A stretch of DNA of 6,513 nt. It comes from Microcaldota archaeon (lineage in GTDB: Archaea > Micrarchaeota > Micrarchaeia > Micrarchaeales > Micrarchaeaceae). A program made the position numbers and the translations under genes. The notes below the pieces were generated by a model. It did not search any database. It was not told where the DNA came from and saw only the letters and a list, made by a program, of their open reading frames with translations. The stretch covers positions 1-6,513 of the forward strand of contig JAKBHG010000037.1 of assembly GCA_021836925.1 (NCBI GenBank), read 5' to 3'. How positions within the stretch are numbered: position 1 is the stretch's first letter; each line of letters opens with the position of its first letter. Shown here in pieces: positions 5,648 through 6,513 of the stretch.

Positions 5648-6513
5648 ATGGAAAACAACGTGGAAAGCCCAGAGCTTCTAGCGATATCGCTTACAACCGC
5701 GATAATAATCCTAGCAGCGGTGTTCCTTCTCGACTCATCGAGCGTATCATACACCTCGCATCATGTGGCACAGCAATCGCTCTTCTTCCAGGCGGCGATG
5801 CAGCAAACATCGAATTCAACATCAGCTCCGAACTCGATCAACAGCACGGCAGTTCAGACGACATTCGCAGAAAACGGGATTCCAGCTGGTGACCAGTGGT
5901 CGATAAGCATCGGCAACTACACTGCGCAGGAATATGCGCCAAACTCCATACAGATAGATACAATCAATTCAAACGCGATAGACTACTCGGTAAATTCGCT
6001 TGTATTCCAGGGCTTCGAGTATCTGCCCTCTCCGGAGAACGGCACAGTGCCGGCGGGTTCGGCCGTAAACATCACGTTCACCCTTATCTACACATCAACA
6101 ACCTCCTCCACCCCCTCCACTACCACCCTGTCAACAACCTCCACCTCCACAACCACCACCTCGACATCATCCACGTCAACGACCGCCGCAACGACATCTA
6201 TAACCACTACGACTTCATCGACCTCAACTACAGCGGCGACCTCTTCAACAACCACAACCACCACAACAGCCACAACAATTATTTATCAGCCACCAAATAC
6301 CAAAAGCCAGGACCTCCAATACTCAAATGGATTAGAAAAAGCCATAGTGCATTCAACATCGAATTCAGTGAAATTGAACTTGAATAAATCAACCTTGAAT
6401 TCACTCACAATAAACATGAACACTATAAATGCGAGCACTAATTCCATCAATTTCAGCATATCTGTGGAAAACCAGACGAGCACCCCAAAGCCCGTCGAAG
6501 GAGCGTTTGTAGT
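5648..6513 (+). CDS. Anchored surface protein with mucin-like Ser/Thr stalk (3' partial)
   Basis: An open frame of 288 codons that runs off the right edge without a stop. Residues 10-28 are strongly hydrophobic and follow a short acidic N-terminus, so this is a signal anchor or uncleaved signal. Residues 73-148 match, from memory, a repeat common in secreted archaeal proteins: an F-x-E-x-G-[LI]-P-x-G-x-x-W start (FAENGIPAGDQW, 73-84), a G-[YF]-x-x-x-P-S turn (122-128) and an ITFT end (142-145). Residues 149-210 are 54/62 Ser or Thr, like an O-glycosylated stalk. From 213 a new AT-richer, Asn-rich beta region begins (SINFSISVEN, 266-275), perhaps the start of a second domain. I count nine N-X-S/T sequons. 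ATG 5648 is chosen because the hydrophobic segment follows at once and a TATA box is well placed. The nearby ATG at 5632 is in another frame. Function is unknown; a surface glycoprotein or adhesin is likely. Confidence 0.8.
   Translation, partial: MENNVESPELLAISLTTAIIILAAVFLLDSSSVSYTSHHVAQQSLFFQAAMQQTSNSTSAPNSINSTAVQTTFAENGIPAGDQWSISIGNYTAQEYAPNSIQIDTINSNAIDYSVNSLVFQGFEYLPSPENGTVPAGSAVNITFTLIYTSTTSSTPSTTTLSTTSTSTTTTSTSSTSTTAATTSITTTTSSTSTTAATSSTTTTTTTATTIIYQPPNTKSQDLQYSNGLEKAIVHSTSNSVKLNLNKSTLNSLTINMNTINASTNSINFSISVENQTSTPKPVEGAFV
6092..6277 (+). repeat. Low-complexity Ser/Thr-coding tract with a 48-nt imperfect period
   Basis: These 186 nt are built almost wholly from ACN and TCN codons, and the + strand is poor in G. 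The encoded SSTSTTAAT occurs twice, at residues 174-182 (nt 6167-6193) and 190-198 (nt 6215-6241), 16 residues apart; seven of the nine codons differ by synonymous changes. The tract encodes the probable O-glycosylated stalk of the surface protein. Long frames read through it on other frames and on the - strand (poly-Val/Glu, His/Asn-rich) are by-products of the composition. Confidence 0.75.

Noticed and set aside
6088..6273. - strand poly-Val/Glu frame
   Set aside because: It is the reverse complement of Thr/Ser codons in the low-complexity stalk, with no start context or domain.
5896..6387. His/Asn-rich + strand frame ending at 6387
   Set aside because: The His/Asn composition comes from reading the ACC/TCA-rich stalk one base out of frame. 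The competing frame has a TM anchor, a surface-domain match and a promoter.
1..6513. Defence island, prophage, CRISPR array or transposon
   Set aside because: No integrase, transposase, nuclease, phage structural gene, regularly spaced repeats or terminal inverted repeats are visible on either strand.

Overview
The window looks like a stretch of an archaeal genome, most likely from a small-genome DPANN lineage of the Micrarchaeota/ARMAN type. That placement is my inference. It rests on heavy use of AUA and AGG codons, archaeal TATA-like boxes about 25 to 45 nt upstream of start codons, no clear Shine-Dalgarno sequence at any start, a CDC48-type AAA ATPase, a MinD/ParA-type ATPase, and two large Ser/Thr/Asn-rich secreted or anchored proteins. 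TGA (three times) and TAG (once) end the reading frames, so the code looks standard. All genes lie on the + strand; I see no real gene on the - strand, no tRNA or rRNA, no CRISPR array and no transposon.

Layout: (1) 2-1843, the 3' part of a gene for a tandem AAA+ ATPase. Its reading frame is open to the left edge and carries a hydrophobic, probably membrane-spanning segment where CDC48 would have its N-domain. (2) 1844-1936, a 93-nt spacer with a 9-bp dyad and two TATA-like boxes. (3) 1937-2539, a small class I SAM-dependent methyltransferase. (4) 2540-2596, a spacer with a strong TATA box placed for a leaderless mRNA. (5) 2597-4681, a 694-residue type I membrane surface protein: Sec signal peptide, beta-rich ectodomain with about 20 N-glycosylation sequons, Pro-rich hinge, C-terminal membrane helix and a very basic cytoplasmic tail. 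(6) 4682-4771, a promoter spacer. (7) 4772-5599, a MinD/ParA-family ATPase ending in a putative amphipathic membrane-targeting helix. (8) 5600-5647, a spacer with a T-tract and TATA box. (9) 5648 to the right edge, the 5' part of another anchored surface protein with a mucin-like Ser/Thr stalk. This last frame has no stop inside the window.

Four of the five products should sit on or at the membrane: an anchored AAA unfoldase, two surface proteins, and a MinD-like ATPase with a lipid-binding tail. A shared role in cell-envelope organisation is plausible but not shown. Each spacer has its own TATA-like element, so the genes may be separate transcription units rather than one operon. The points most worth checking are the membrane-anchored double-AAA architecture with a degenerate second pore loop, the MinD-like protein next to a surface protein with a strongly basic tail, and the truncated mucin-like gene at the right edge.
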